A DNA stretch of 48,667 nt, taken from Thermodiscus sp. (lineage in GTDB: Archaea > Thermoproteota > Thermoprotei_A > Sulfolobales > Acidilobaceae). The notes beneath the pieces were generated by a model, which made no database searches, was not told the DNA's origin, and saw only the letters and a program-made list of their open reading frames with translations. The first letter of the stretch is position 1. Each line of letters starts with the position of its first letter. Made by a program: the position numbers and the translations under genes. The stretch is taken from contig WAKH01000018.1 in NCBI GenBank assembly GCA_015523485.1, positions 1 through 48,667 on the forward strand, read 5' to 3'. Below are positions 7,437 through 15,776 of the stretch, piece after piece.

Positions 7437-10160
7437 ATGACTATGCCAATCGATCCCAGAGAATACCAGCTAGACTTCTTCAAAGAATACGGCTTCGTGC
7501 GGAAAGAAGGCAAGAAATGTAAGGGAGAATACTTCTGGACTCTAAACCTCGACTTCGAGGAACCACAGGACACGCCATGCGTAGACTATTGGTTCGACAA
7601 GATACCCGCATCAAAGGTGCTATCAGTCTCAGATGCAAGAAAGGAATTCATATCCTTCTTCGAAGAGAACGGGCACACGCCTGTAAAGCCTAGGCCAGTT
7701 GTAGCACGCTGGAGAGAGGACCTATACCTAACCATTGCAAGCATCGTCGTTTTCCAGCCCCATGTGACGAGTGGTCTAGTGCCTCCACCAGCAAATCCAC
7801 TGGTAATCAGTCAGCCAAGCATAAGGCTTGAAGACATAGACAATGTAGGAATTACTATAGGACGCCACCTAACAACGTTCGAGATGGCTGCACATCATGC
7901 TTTCAATTATCCAGACAAGCAAGTGTATTGGAAAGAAGAAACCGTTCGATTGGCATTTGAATTCTTCACGAAACGCATCGGTATACCCCCCGAGCAGATA
8001 ATATTCAAGGAGTCCTGGTGGGAGGGAGGAGGCAACGCTGGACCCAGCTTCGAAGTTACTGTTGGAGGGCTAGAACTGGCAACACTAGTATTCATGAAGT
8101 ACAAAGTAGTCAATGGCAAATACGAAGAGATCCCGTTGAAGATAGTTGATACCGGATACGGTGTCGAAAGGATAGCTTGGTTCACGCAGAAAACACCAAC
8201 AGCCTTCCAAACGATCTATGGCAACCTCCTTGAAACCTACCGTAAGCTATTAGGCGTGGAAGAACCAGCCCAGTCGATACTATGGGCGGCATTCAGAGCG
8301 GCAGGTAATCTTGACCCGGAGGATCCAGTTAGCCTAGAAGCGTATTATAAGAGGATCTCGAACGATACCGGTCTAGACATCGACAATGTAAAGAGCATCC
8401 TCGTAAAGGAGGCGAGACTCTATAGCGTGATAGACCATGCAAAGACTATAGCACTAATGCTCGGAGACGGCATCGTACCAAGCAATACGGGAGAGGGATA
8501 CCTAGCGAGGCTTGTGATCAGGAGGGCACTAAGGCAACTCAAGTTGCTGGGAGTAGATGTCTCGCTAGCTGAGCTCGTAGATATGCAGGTAGAGTACTGG
8601 GGTCGTGACTTCCCTCAGTTGATCGAGAACCGTGACTATATCATAGATGCTACAAGGTGGGAGGAGAAGAGGTTCACGGAGACGATATCTAGGGGAGAAC
8701 AAATAGTGAAGAAAATACTGAAAACAAAGAAAGCTATAACAGTCGATGACCTAATCCAACTCTATGATAGCCACGGTCTACCGCCAGAGATAGTGGCAGA
8801 GCTGGCCAAGAAGAGGGGACTAATTGTCAACATACCCCATAACTTTTACAGCCTTGTGGCAAGTAGGCACAAAGCCCCCTCGACGTTGAAGAAAACAAGT
8901 GAAAAAACGAGACTCCCCGAGGAGATCGTTCAATGGGCTAGTAGGTTCAACCCAACTAGGAAAGTCTACTATGAAGACCAGTATAAGCGTGAGCTAACAG
9001 CTAAGGTACTAGGTGTATCAGGTAGATTCGTGGTGCTAGATAAGACGATCTTCTATCCAACGGGAGGAGGACAGCTCCATGACACAGGCGTAATACTCTA
9101 CAATGGAGTAAAATACGAAGTAATAAATGTAGAGAAAATAGGCGACGTGATAGTCCATGAACTGAAGGAGCATGCCCCTATACCGGTCGGCGCCGAGGTT
9201 AAGTGTCTAATCGATTGGGAGAGGAGATACAGGCTAATGAGGCATCATACCTCAACCCACATCATTCTAGGTGCTGCCAGGAGAGTGCTAGGAAACCATG
9301 TATGGCAAGCAGGAGCGGAGAAGACACCTGAAAAAGCAAGGCTCGACATAACTCATCACAAGCCGATAACGAAGGAGCAACTACGCGAAATAGAGAAACT
9401 AGCCAACATGGTGGTGGATTCGAGGAAACCTATACGTTTCATGGAGCTGTCGAGGAGCGACGCAGAGGAGCGCTATGGATTCAGAATATACCAAGGAGGA
9501 GTCCCAATGACCCCCACTATACGGTTAGTGGAGATTGAAGACTGGGACGTTGAAGCTTGCGGTGGGACACATCTAAAGAATACCGGTGAGGCTGGAGCCA
9601 TCAAGGTTATATCAGCTACCAAGATCCAGGATGGTGTCATAAGGCTGGAGTACGTAGCTGGGACCAGGGTCTCGGAGGTCGCGGCAGAGCTTGAAGATGT
9701 TATAGATGATGTATCCATGATGATTAAAGCTAAGTCACAAAACATCAAGGCAAGAATCCAATCTATCTTAAACGAGCTAGAGAAGAAAGAAGAGGCGCTG
9801 AAAAGATACCGAGAGATCTGGGTAAACAATCTAATGTCTGAACTAAAGAGAAAGAAGTTCGTAATAGCCGAGGCACTCGATAAAGACAGGAGAATAATGC
9901 AGGAAATAATGAAGAAGCTAACAATGGAGGTAGAAGATGGCATAGTCGTATTCTACTATGAAGTAGACGACGTTAACATACAAGTGGAAATCGCCGCTGG
10001 ACAACAAGTCGCTACCAACATAGGCAAACTGGTAAAGGAAATCCTTCCAAAGTATAATGGAAGAGGAGGAGGCAGCAAGACATACGCTAGCGCAAGGATA
10101 CCAAAACAGCACCTAAACAACTTCCTCGACGAGATAATAACTTCCACTATGAAGAGGTGA
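7437..10160 (+). CDS. alaS: Alanyl-tRNA synthetase
   Basis: At 907 residues this is a full-length archaeal-type AlaRS. The class II catalytic core with the anti-codon-independent tRNA recognition region occupies about the first 480 residues. The editing domain follows, with RHHTSTHIILGAARRVLG and the zinc motif CGGTHLKNTG. The C-terminal C-Ala domain contains GQQVATNIG and GRGGGSKTYASA. It charges tRNA-Ala and clears mischarged Ser and Gly. The ATG is supported by GGGAGAAG upstream. The stop overlaps the ribosome binding region of the HAD gene, so the two may be co-transcribed. Confidence 0.97.
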   Translation: MTMPIDPREYQLDFFKEYGFVRKEGKKCKGEYFWTLNLDFEEPQDTPCVDYWFDKIPASKVLSVSDARKEFISFFEENGHTPVKPRPVVARWREDLYLTIASIVVFQPHVTSGLVPPPANPLVISQPSIRLEDIDNVGITIGRHLTTFEMAAHHAFNYPDKQVYWKEETVRLAFEFFTKRIGIPPEQIIFKESWWEGGGNAGPSFEVTVGGLELATLVFMKYKVVNGKYEEIPLKIVDTGYGVERIAWFTQKTPTAFQTIYGNLLETYRKLLGVEEPAQSILWAAFRAAGNLDPEDPVSLEAYYKRISNDTGLDIDNVKSILVKEARLYSVIDHAKTIALMLGDGIVPSNTGEGYLARLVIRRALRQLKLLGVDVSLAELVDMQVEYWGRDFPQLIENRDYIIDATRWEEKRFTETISRGEQIVKKILKTKKAITVDDLIQLYDSHGLPPEIVAELAKKRGLIVNIPHNFYSLVASRHKAPSTLKKTSEKTRLPEEIVQWASRFNPTRKVYYEDQYKRELTAKVLGVSGRFVVLDKTIFYPTGGGQLHDTGVILYNGVKYEVINVEKIGDVIVHELKEHAPIPVGAEVKCLIDWERRYRLMRHHTSTHIILGAARRVLGNHVWQAGAEKTPEKARLDITHHKPITKEQLREIEKLANMVVDSRKPIRFMELSRSDAEERYGFRIYQGGVPMTPTIRLVEIEDWDVEACGGTHLKNTGEAGAIKVISATKIQDGVIRLEYVAGTRVSEVAAELEDVIDDVSMMIKAKSQNIKARIQSILNELEKKEEALKRYREIWVNNLMSELKRKKFVIAEALDKDRRIMQEIMKKLTMEVEDGIVVFYYEVDDVNIQVEIAAGQQVATNIGKLVKEILPKYNGRGGGSKTYASARIPKQHLNNFLDEIITSTMKR

Positions 10161-10165
10161 CAGGC

Positions 10166-10972
10166 ATGGTGAAGGAATGCTACGATTCACTCATACTAGA
10201 TGTAGATGGCGTAGTATGGTTGGAAGGCACGAACATTGAAGAGAATATCCGGCTGATAAGGAAAGCAATAGATGAAGGAGTCAGCGTAGTGTTCCTTACC
10301 AACAATGCTACGAGAAGCAGGAAGATCTACTCGATTCTGTTATCAGATGCGATTGGGAGAGAAATATCGGTTAGCCAAATAGTCAACAGTGCGTTTAGCG
10401 CCGCGGAGTGGCTGAAGAGGGCAAAGGGACCCTCCAGGGTATTCCCGATTGGCGAGGAGGGTTTAATCGTTGAGTTGCAATTAGCGGGGCATTTGACATT
10501 CGGTATAACAGAGTGGAGATATGCCGATGTCGTTGTAGTTGGCCTTGACAGATATATTACCTATCACAAGCTTATGGCAGCCCACAAAGCCCTGACGAGG
10601 AATAACGCATTCTTCCTAATCACCAACCGCGACCCTGCGTATCCAGTAACTGGCGGCACCATACCGGGCGCAGGAGCCATAGTATCTTTCCTAGAGACAT
10701 CGACGGGGAGAAAGGTGGATCATAATGCTGGGAAGCCTGGGGAATGGATACTAAAACTGGCACTCGAGCACGCTGGTCGACCAGAGAACCCGCTACTCGT
10801 TGGTGACAGATTAGACATAGATATCGAGATGGGATTGAAGGCTGGCATAGACTCGATGCTAGTATTAACAGGTGTTACTAAAAAACCCCCAGAATCATCT
10901 ATGGGCTACATGGTGGCCAAGGACCTATATTCTGCATATGAAAAAGGAATTATAAGATTCTGTAAGCGCTAG
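10166..10972 (+). CDS. HAD-superfamily class IIA phosphatase (NagD-like)
   Basis: Motif I is LDVDGVVW, motif II VVFLTNNATRS, motif III the Lys in HNAGKPG, and motif IV GDRLDIDIEMG. The cap sits between motifs II and III, as in NagD/phosphoglycolate-type class IIA phosphatases, so the catalytic nucleophile and acid (DxD) are present. The track begins with a GTG overlapping the alaS stop. ATG 10166, five bases after GAGGTGA, is a better start and gives about 268 residues. The substrate is likely a small phosphorylated metabolite and cannot be specified. It is convergent with the MDR gene, with only three bases between stops. Confidence 0.88.
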   Translation: MVKECYDSLILDVDGVVWLEGTNIEENIRLIRKAIDEGVSVVFLTNNATRSRKIYSILLSDAIGREISVSQIVNSAFSAAEWLKRAKGPSRVFPIGEEGLIVELQLAGHLTFGITEWRYADVVVVGLDRYITYHKLMAAHKALTRNNAFFLITNRDPAYPVTGGTIPGAGAIVSFLETSTGRKVDHNAGKPGEWILKLALEHAGRPENPLLVGDRLDIDIEMGLKAGIDSMLVLTGVTKKPPESSMGYMVAKDLYSAYEKGIIRFCKR

Positions 10973-10975
10973 GGC

Positions 10976-11974
10976 TTAGGGCTCTAGTACTGCCCGACCA
11001 AGTATCTCTCCTTTAATTACTATCTCGTAGGCCTCGTTGATTCTAGTGAGGGGGAACTTTTGATAGAATGCTTTGATGACTCCTTCTCCAATTAGCTTGA
11101 TCGCAGCCTCGTACTCCTTCTTCGAATATGCAGCTGACCCGTGCATTTCAAGCTCTCTCATAACGAATAGCGCTGGGCGTTTGATCTCAATGGGCTCTCC
11201 AGAGATGTTTCCGATCAATACCAGCCTGCCGCGGGATCTCAACGATCTCATCGAGTCATTGAATGTATATTTTCCTACGAGCTCCATGACGACGTCCATC
11301 CTTCCTACTTCTTTGTAAAAGTCTAGCGAGGTCACCGGCTTTATACCGAGTTGCTCTAGAACCTTAGCTCTCTCCTTACTCCTAGTGTACCCATATACCT
11401 CTGCTCCGATCAGCTTCAAGTACTGTATACCGTGTATGCCAACTCCACCTGAGGCTCCCGTAACGAGAACTCTTTCACCGGAAGCTAGTCTTGAGACTCT
11501 AGCTGCCCTCATTAGGGTGGCGACGCCACAAGTTGCCGCGGCATACTTGGCGAAGTCGTCGTCGGGTAATGGGATTATGTTCCATTCTGGAACGTATACC
11601 TTATCAGCATATCCACCGGGGAATTGCTCTCCTAGTATGACAACTTCTCCCACACCGCACATTGCGCTTGGGTCGGCATCCATCTTTTTCCTACATTCTT
11701 CGCTAACTACTAGTGCTGGGAATACTGCGACTGGCTCTCCATTATAGTAGCCGAATATTTCGTGGCCTAGGAGTATCGGTGGCTTGAGATTTGGGAAGCC
11801 ACCTTTCCATACAACTGTGTCACGACCGCATACGCCTACGGCCTTTACTTGTACTTCAACCCAATCGTCAGGGACTTGGTATTCAAAGTCCCTGATGACG
11901 AATGGCTTTCGGAATTCTTCGAGGATTGCCCCTCTCACTTTTACTGTCTTGTAGCCGGACAAAGGATGGCACAC
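10976..11974 (-). CDS. MDR-family dehydrogenase/reductase (possible acryloyl-CoA or enone reductase)
   Basis: The N-terminal GroES-like domain (GVCGRDTVVWKG, LLGHEIFGY) is followed by a Rossmann domain with VLVTGASGGVGIHGIQYLK and GRLVLIGNISG, the medium-chain dehydrogenase/reductase layout at 332 residues. The catalytic-type Cys and GHE are kept, but the structural four-Cys lobe is reduced to two Cys. The GASGGVGIH motif and overall length recall the acryloyl-CoA reductase of Sulfolobales, but ordinary alcohol dehydrogenase or quinone-oxidoreductase-like enzymes fit too. The start is GTG 11974. A TATA-like TTTTTACC about 30 bases upstream and no ribosome binding site suggest a leaderless mRNA. 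Confidence 0.8.
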   Translation of the reverse strand: MCHPLSGYKTVKVRGAILEEFRKPFVIRDFEYQVPDDWVEVQVKAVGVCGRDTVVWKGGFPNLKPPILLGHEIFGYYNGEPVAVFPALVVSEECRKKMDADPSAMCGVGEVVILGEQFPGGYADKVYVPEWNIIPLPDDDFAKYAAATCGVATLMRAARVSRLASGERVLVTGASGGVGIHGIQYLKLIGAEVYGYTRSKERAKVLEQLGIKPVTSLDFYKEVGRMDVVMELVGKYTFNDSMRSLRSRGRLVLIGNISGEPIEIKRPALFVMRELEMHGSAAYSKKEYEAAIKLIGEGVIKAFYQKFPLTRINEAYEIVIKGEILGRAVLEP

Positions 11975-12021
11975 CGGGAGATATTGGTAACTTATAGTGG
12001 GTAAAAATAGAGGAAGGATCG

Positions 12022-12963
12022 TTATTGGCTTGCGTCCTCGCTTCTTAAACGATATATTCGGACTCCGTTTTCCTCATAATATTCTATGAAGCCCTCGTCT
12101 ACAAGTCTCTTGAGTCTACGGTAAAGGGGGGTCTTCGGTATTCTTGTTTCGTGCATTAGCTCTGGGGCGCTCATCGGTTTTCTTTTCAGGGCTTCTAGTA
12201 TCTTCTGGTCTCTGTCGTCTAATGAGCCTGATTTTGGAGGTGTGGTTATGATTTCGCTGCTGGATTTTTTGCCTCTATGTCTCTGGAAAAGGTATAATAA
12301 TATAATTAATAGTAGTATTATTGATATTAGATATATGTAGTTGTTTTGACCAGCAGTAGTTGTCTCTGTAGTTGTTGTAGTCTGTGTGGTTCCTGGCGTG
12401 TTTGTGTGTGTTGGTATGAACTGGGAGGGTAGAACATAGTAGTTCATGGTAATAGTGGTGTCGGGGGGGAATTCAAAGCCGGTTCTATTACCTATGATCA
12501 CAGGGTTGGGTGTAGGATTCATTGATACTGGTACTGAATTGTCTGGGAGTATGATTGTAGTTGGGCATTTTGCTTCGAGCGTTAGAGTCCAGATATCTCC
12601 TGCCTTGGTGGTCAGGTTTAGAGTATAGTATGATAGTGTGACTTGTCCTGAGGAATATACAGAGATTACTGCATGAGTATTATTATAATTTAGTGGGAGA
12701 GGGATGCCGTCGCTGTCTATTGCAAAGACATAGATGGGTGGTGCTAGGAGTCGTACTGTTATATTTGACGGTGCTTCTTGTACGCTTAGTGTTTCATTGA
12801 TTAAGACGCTGCCATCTGGATAAACTTCTATTATTGAATTAGTACAAGTAGTCTCTGCCATGATAATTGGAGAATAAAATAAGGAAAGTAAAAATAATAA
12901 AAATAGTGTGGATGTAGCTGTTATTCTAGCAGCGTAACCACTCTGTCGTCTCAGCGTAGTCAT
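12022..12963 (-). CDS. Membrane-tethered winged-helix transcriptional regulator with ectodomain
   Basis: Reading in order: an N-terminal signal/anchor (about residues 14-36, ending before AETTCTNS), a ~150-residue beta-rich extracellular domain with several N-x-S/T sequons, a Thr-rich stalk (TTQTTTTTETTTAGQ), one transmembrane helix (ISIILLLIILLYLF), a basic stop-transfer (QRHRGKK) and a C-terminal winged helix (KILEALKRKPMSAPELMHETRIPKTPLYRRLKRL). This is the layout of a one-component transmembrane regulator. The track starts at a GTG lying inside the GGTGAGG ribosome binding site; ATG 12963 is the real start. It is co-directional with the secreted protein gene 64 bases upstream. The signal sensed is unknown. 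Confidence 0.85.
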   Translation of the reverse strand: MTTLRRQSGYAARITATSTLFLLFLLSLFYSPIIMAETTCTNSIIEVYPDGSVLINETLSVQEAPSNITVRLLAPPIYVFAIDSDGIPLPLNYNNTHAVISVYSSGQVTLSYYTLNLTTKAGDIWTLTLEAKCPTTIILPDNSVPVSMNPTPNPVIIGNRTGFEFPPDTTITMNYYVLPSQFIPTHTNTPGTTQTTTTTETTTAGQNNYIYLISIILLLIILLYLFQRHRGKKSSSEIITTPPKSGSLDDRDQKILEALKRKPMSAPELMHETRIPKTPLYRRLKRLVDEGFIEYYEENGVRIYRLRSEDASQ

Positions 12964-13027
12964 TGTAACCCTCACCGTACTTATGTGTAGATTCGAGTTC
13001 TTGTGTGTTTACTGTTTCGGTAGAGGG

Positions 13028-14461
13028 TTATCCGTGCATGCCTCCCTGCTGGCCTCCATGGCCTCCTGGTCCGCTGCCGCCCTTTACTACGCCAGGTATG
13101 TTGGTTTTGATCCAGTTCAGGAAGGCGTCTATTTTCTGTATTAGCCAGTTCGGTGCTCTATCGTCTAGGGATTGCTTTATCATTACCATGTGCCTGTAAG
13201 TCTTTCCAGCTTCGATTAGCAGCCTCACCCTCGTTATTTCTCCATTATTATACTTTTGTATTAGTAGCTCTAGCTTTGCCTTCTCCCTATCCACATGGAC
13301 TGAGATGGCAGAGTATAGTCTAGCCTGGTCCCATATTATCGCTCTTCTGACCTTCTCAGCAGCGCCCCTCAAGACCCTGAGTTCTTTTCTTATTATCTGT
13401 GGGAGCCCTGTTTCGTTGACTTTCTCAATGGCGGTTGTCAACTCGTTAATAGCCATGGTTATGTACATTATAGAGGTGTTTGTATCGTTAGCTTCTAGCG
13501 CTGTGATTGACTCGTTTATGTAGATGGCGCTTGTGTTAGTAGCGTTTAGCAGTATATCGACGGCCTCAATGTACGTCTCATTCACACCTTGTCTGACCAT
13601 TGCATCCTTTATTCTTGATAGTGCGTTTGCCAGGTTTGTGAGTGCCTCTTCCGTGTTGTTCAGCTGGACTAGTGCTTCATCGTATCTGCCTTCTTCAATA
13701 AACTGTATAGTCATGTTTAGGTGAGTCGTTATCCTTGATAGTACAGTGTTCAGTCCCTTCATAGCTGAAGCTGCCGCTGTTACTGCGTGTAGCTTTGTGT
13801 TGACTAGCTTATAGGTTGCTTTGAGGGTTAAGCCGAACTGTTTCTCGGCTTGAAGCATTAGTTGTCGTGCTACAGAGAGATTGCCTTGTCTCGCATACTC
13901 CAGTGCCTGCTGGAGAGTTTGATTTATCCTTACTGTTAGGTTCTTGAGCATATCTACCTGCACGCCTGCCATTTCGAGCTTCTGTATCATAACCTGTACT
14001 CTGTGAAGTGCCATTATCCGTGCTTCAACAGCGTTGATAAGTCTCTCCTGCTTCAGGCCCTGCCTCTCTTCTGGCGATATCTGCTTCCATACGTATATGG
14101 CGACGTCAATGAACGTGTTTGACGCCTTAGTAGCGTATACTATTGCTTGGCCAATGTCACCGTTCTCCAGCGCGTTTTCTGCCTCCGCGATTAGGCTCTT
14201 AGCTGTCTCAATATTATCGGTTAGATTTTCTGGTATTGTTATATTGTATTTTTCTGCTAGTTCAAGTGTCTTATTTATGAATAATGATATCTTATTAATA
14301 TACATCTTGGCTGCCAGCGCTGAGGCGCCCTGTGTAGTGCTGGGGGCAGCGGTAGTTGTAGTAGTGTTCTCGGCCAGGGCCATTATTGGATAGCCTACGG
14401 CTGAGAGCGCCATTAACGCTATTATTAGGCCGCTTGCAAGTTTCAAACTCAGACCCTTCAT
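13028..14461 (-). CDS. Secreted alpha-helical Asn-rich protein with Gly/His tail
   Basis: A clear signal peptide (SGLIIALMALSAVGYPIMALA) is followed by a Thr-rich patch and then about 410 residues that look entirely helical, with repeated 35-50-residue units. Several units resemble each other, for example AKSLIAEAENALENGDIGQAIVYATKA, ARQGNLSVARQLMLQAEKQ and IEEGRYDEALVQLNNTEEAL. These are TPR-like or coiled-coil helical hairpins. More than a dozen N-x-S/T sequons suggest glycosylation. The C-terminus is a Gly/His tail (GGSGPGGHGGQQGGMHG). I do not recognise the family. It is upstream of, and probably co-transcribed with, the membrane-tethered regulator, and divergent from the MFS gene. Confidence 0.8.
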   Translation of the reverse strand: MKGLSLKLASGLIIALMALSAVGYPIMALAENTTTTTAAPSTTQGASALAAKMYINKISLFINKTLELAEKYNITIPENLTDNIETAKSLIAEAENALENGDIGQAIVYATKASNTFIDVAIYVWKQISPEERQGLKQERLINAVEARIMALHRVQVMIQKLEMAGVQVDMLKNLTVRINQTLQQALEYARQGNLSVARQLMLQAEKQFGLTLKATYKLVNTKLHAVTAAASAMKGLNTVLSRITTHLNMTIQFIEEGRYDEALVQLNNTEEALTNLANALSRIKDAMVRQGVNETYIEAVDILLNATNTSAIYINESITALEANDTNTSIMYITMAINELTTAIEKVNETGLPQIIRKELRVLRGAAEKVRRAIIWDQARLYSAISVHVDREKAKLELLIQKYNNGEITRVRLLIEAGKTYRHMVMIKQSLDDRAPNWLIQKIDAFLNWIKTNIPGVVKGGSGPGGHGGQQGGMHG

Positions 14462-14513
14462 CCTGCCTCGCCTCGTTTTGTAATAGTGGGTTTTATTCTA
14501 GATTAGGTACCCG

Positions 14514-14543
14514 CCGGGAACGTTCCCGGGAATCGAGGGAACG
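14514..14543. promoter_or_regulatory. Palindromic operator candidate between divergent genes
   Basis: A perfect 16-bp palindrome, CCGGGAACGTTCCCGG (14514-14529), overlaps a second palindrome, TTCCCGGGAA (14523-14532). A further GGGAACGG follows at 14537-14544, so GGGAACG recurs 21 bases (two helical turns) apart. The array sits between the start of the secreted-protein gene and TATA-like CTATATT (14544-) of the MFS gene. Confidence 0.6.
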
Positions 14544-14598
14544 GCTATATTGGAAACCGATATAATGGGATGGAATAGGCGTAGGTGACCGGTCAGGG

Positions 14599-15756
14599 AT
14601 GAGGCAACAATCCATCGTACGGGGCACAATCCTGTATGGCTTACCAGTATTTGCATACATGTACACTGTCGGGAGCGTGGGTTTCTGGCTACCACTATAT
14701 GTGAGGATACACGGATTCAGCTATCTCGAAGTACAGTTACTTGCTACTGTATACTTTCTGGTGATAACCCCTTCAACACTATTAGTGGGAAAGCTAGGTG
14801 ATAGAAGCGAACATCCCAACCGTATCGTTGCAGCTGGTATGATCCTGAACGCCCTCGCAGTGGTGCTGATGGCTCATATAACTGAAAGTATACCGCTAAT
14901 GGGAGTTAGAGTAATTCAAGCCATAGGACTATCTACATCATTCCCAATAGCCCTGGGAGCTTTAAGCCTATACCTGGGAGTCTCACGCGGAGTCGGTTCA
15001 AACGCATTCATGATGGCTACGGGGATGGCAGCAGGCTCCATTATAGGAGGTGTACTTATCGAGCTTGCCGGGTTCGAGTGGATGTTTTACAGCGCTGTTA
15101 TCATAAGCCTACTCGCAGCACTACTATCCCTAGCAACCGATTTTCCAAAGGTGAAGACGGGTACTGGTTTGATTGAGTCGCTAAAGAAGGTCCCTGCAAG
15201 CGTGTGGGTAGTCCTAGTAGGGTTACTGTTGAGGAATACACTTGCAACCGGCGTCTACTCGATCCTCGCAATACTATTCAATCAAATACTTGGTTTAAGC
15301 CTGTTGGAGACCGCTATAGCCCTAGCAGTTAATCCTATAGTTCAAGCAATGGCTAGCCTATACGTGGCTGATAAAGTAAAGCACAGAGAACTCCACTTTT
15401 ACTCCATAGCGATAGCCTCAACAAGCCTCGTATTCATACTCTACTATTACACTAGGTCAATAGAGCTTGCAATTATAGCTCAAATCCTCCAAGGCGTCAC
15501 ATTTGCCGTGATAAACGTGGCGGGAAACGTCTACATAATATCCAGAATACCGGAGACGGAGAGATACACGGCCTCCAGTCTATTCAACTTCGCCTTCAAC
15601 CTAGGCTGGGTCGTGGGAACAGTTATCGCAGGACTCGTTATGAACGCATACGGACCCATACAATGGCTGAAAATAGCCATAATACTACTACCAATAGTGG
15701 GGCTGGCCACGTTCATCGCAGGTAAAAAGCTGGAGGGAACGAGTAGGGTTCCATAA
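14599..15756 (+). CDS. Major facilitator superfamily transporter
   Basis: The 385 residues give 11-12 transmembrane segments. The MFS loop 2-3 signature is present as GKLGDRSEHPNRI (degenerate GxLxDRxGRR). The second half contains VIAGLVMNAYGP, typical of MFS C-domains. ATG 14599 has GGTGA about ten bases upstream. The promoter faces that of the secreted-protein/tethered-regulator pair across a palindromic element, suggesting shared control. The substrate cannot be predicted. A second MFS protein at 36152 shares no obvious long motif with it. Confidence 0.88.
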   Translation: MRQQSIVRGTILYGLPVFAYMYTVGSVGFWLPLYVRIHGFSYLEVQLLATVYFLVITPSTLLVGKLGDRSEHPNRIVAAGMILNALAVVLMAHITESIPLMGVRVIQAIGLSTSFPIALGALSLYLGVSRGVGSNAFMMATGMAAGSIIGGVLIELAGFEWMFYSAVIISLLAALLSLATDFPKVKTGTGLIESLKKVPASVWVVLVGLLLRNTLATGVYSILAILFNQILGLSLLETAIALAVNPIVQAMASLYVADKVKHRELHFYSIAIASTSLVFILYYYTRSIELAIIAQILQGVTFAVINVAGNVYIISRIPETERYTASSLFNFAFNLGWVVGTVIAGLVMNAYGPIQWLKIAIILLPIVGLATFIAGKKLEGTSRVP

Positions 15757-15776
15757 AAGAATAATGGTTGAACCAT

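Noticed and set aside
7202-7522. 106-aa plus ORF rich in Gln, Leu, Arg and Lys
   Set aside because: It is a frame-shifted reading of the Ala/Glu repeats of rpl12 that runs into alaS. The composition is an artefact.
9473-9943. 156-aa minus-strand ORF
   Set aside because: It lies fully inside alaS and has no recognisable features.
14498-14695. 65-aa minus-strand ORF
   Set aside because: It covers the divergent promoter region and the start of the MFS gene, and shows no motif or ribosome binding site. The palindrome explains the sequence better.
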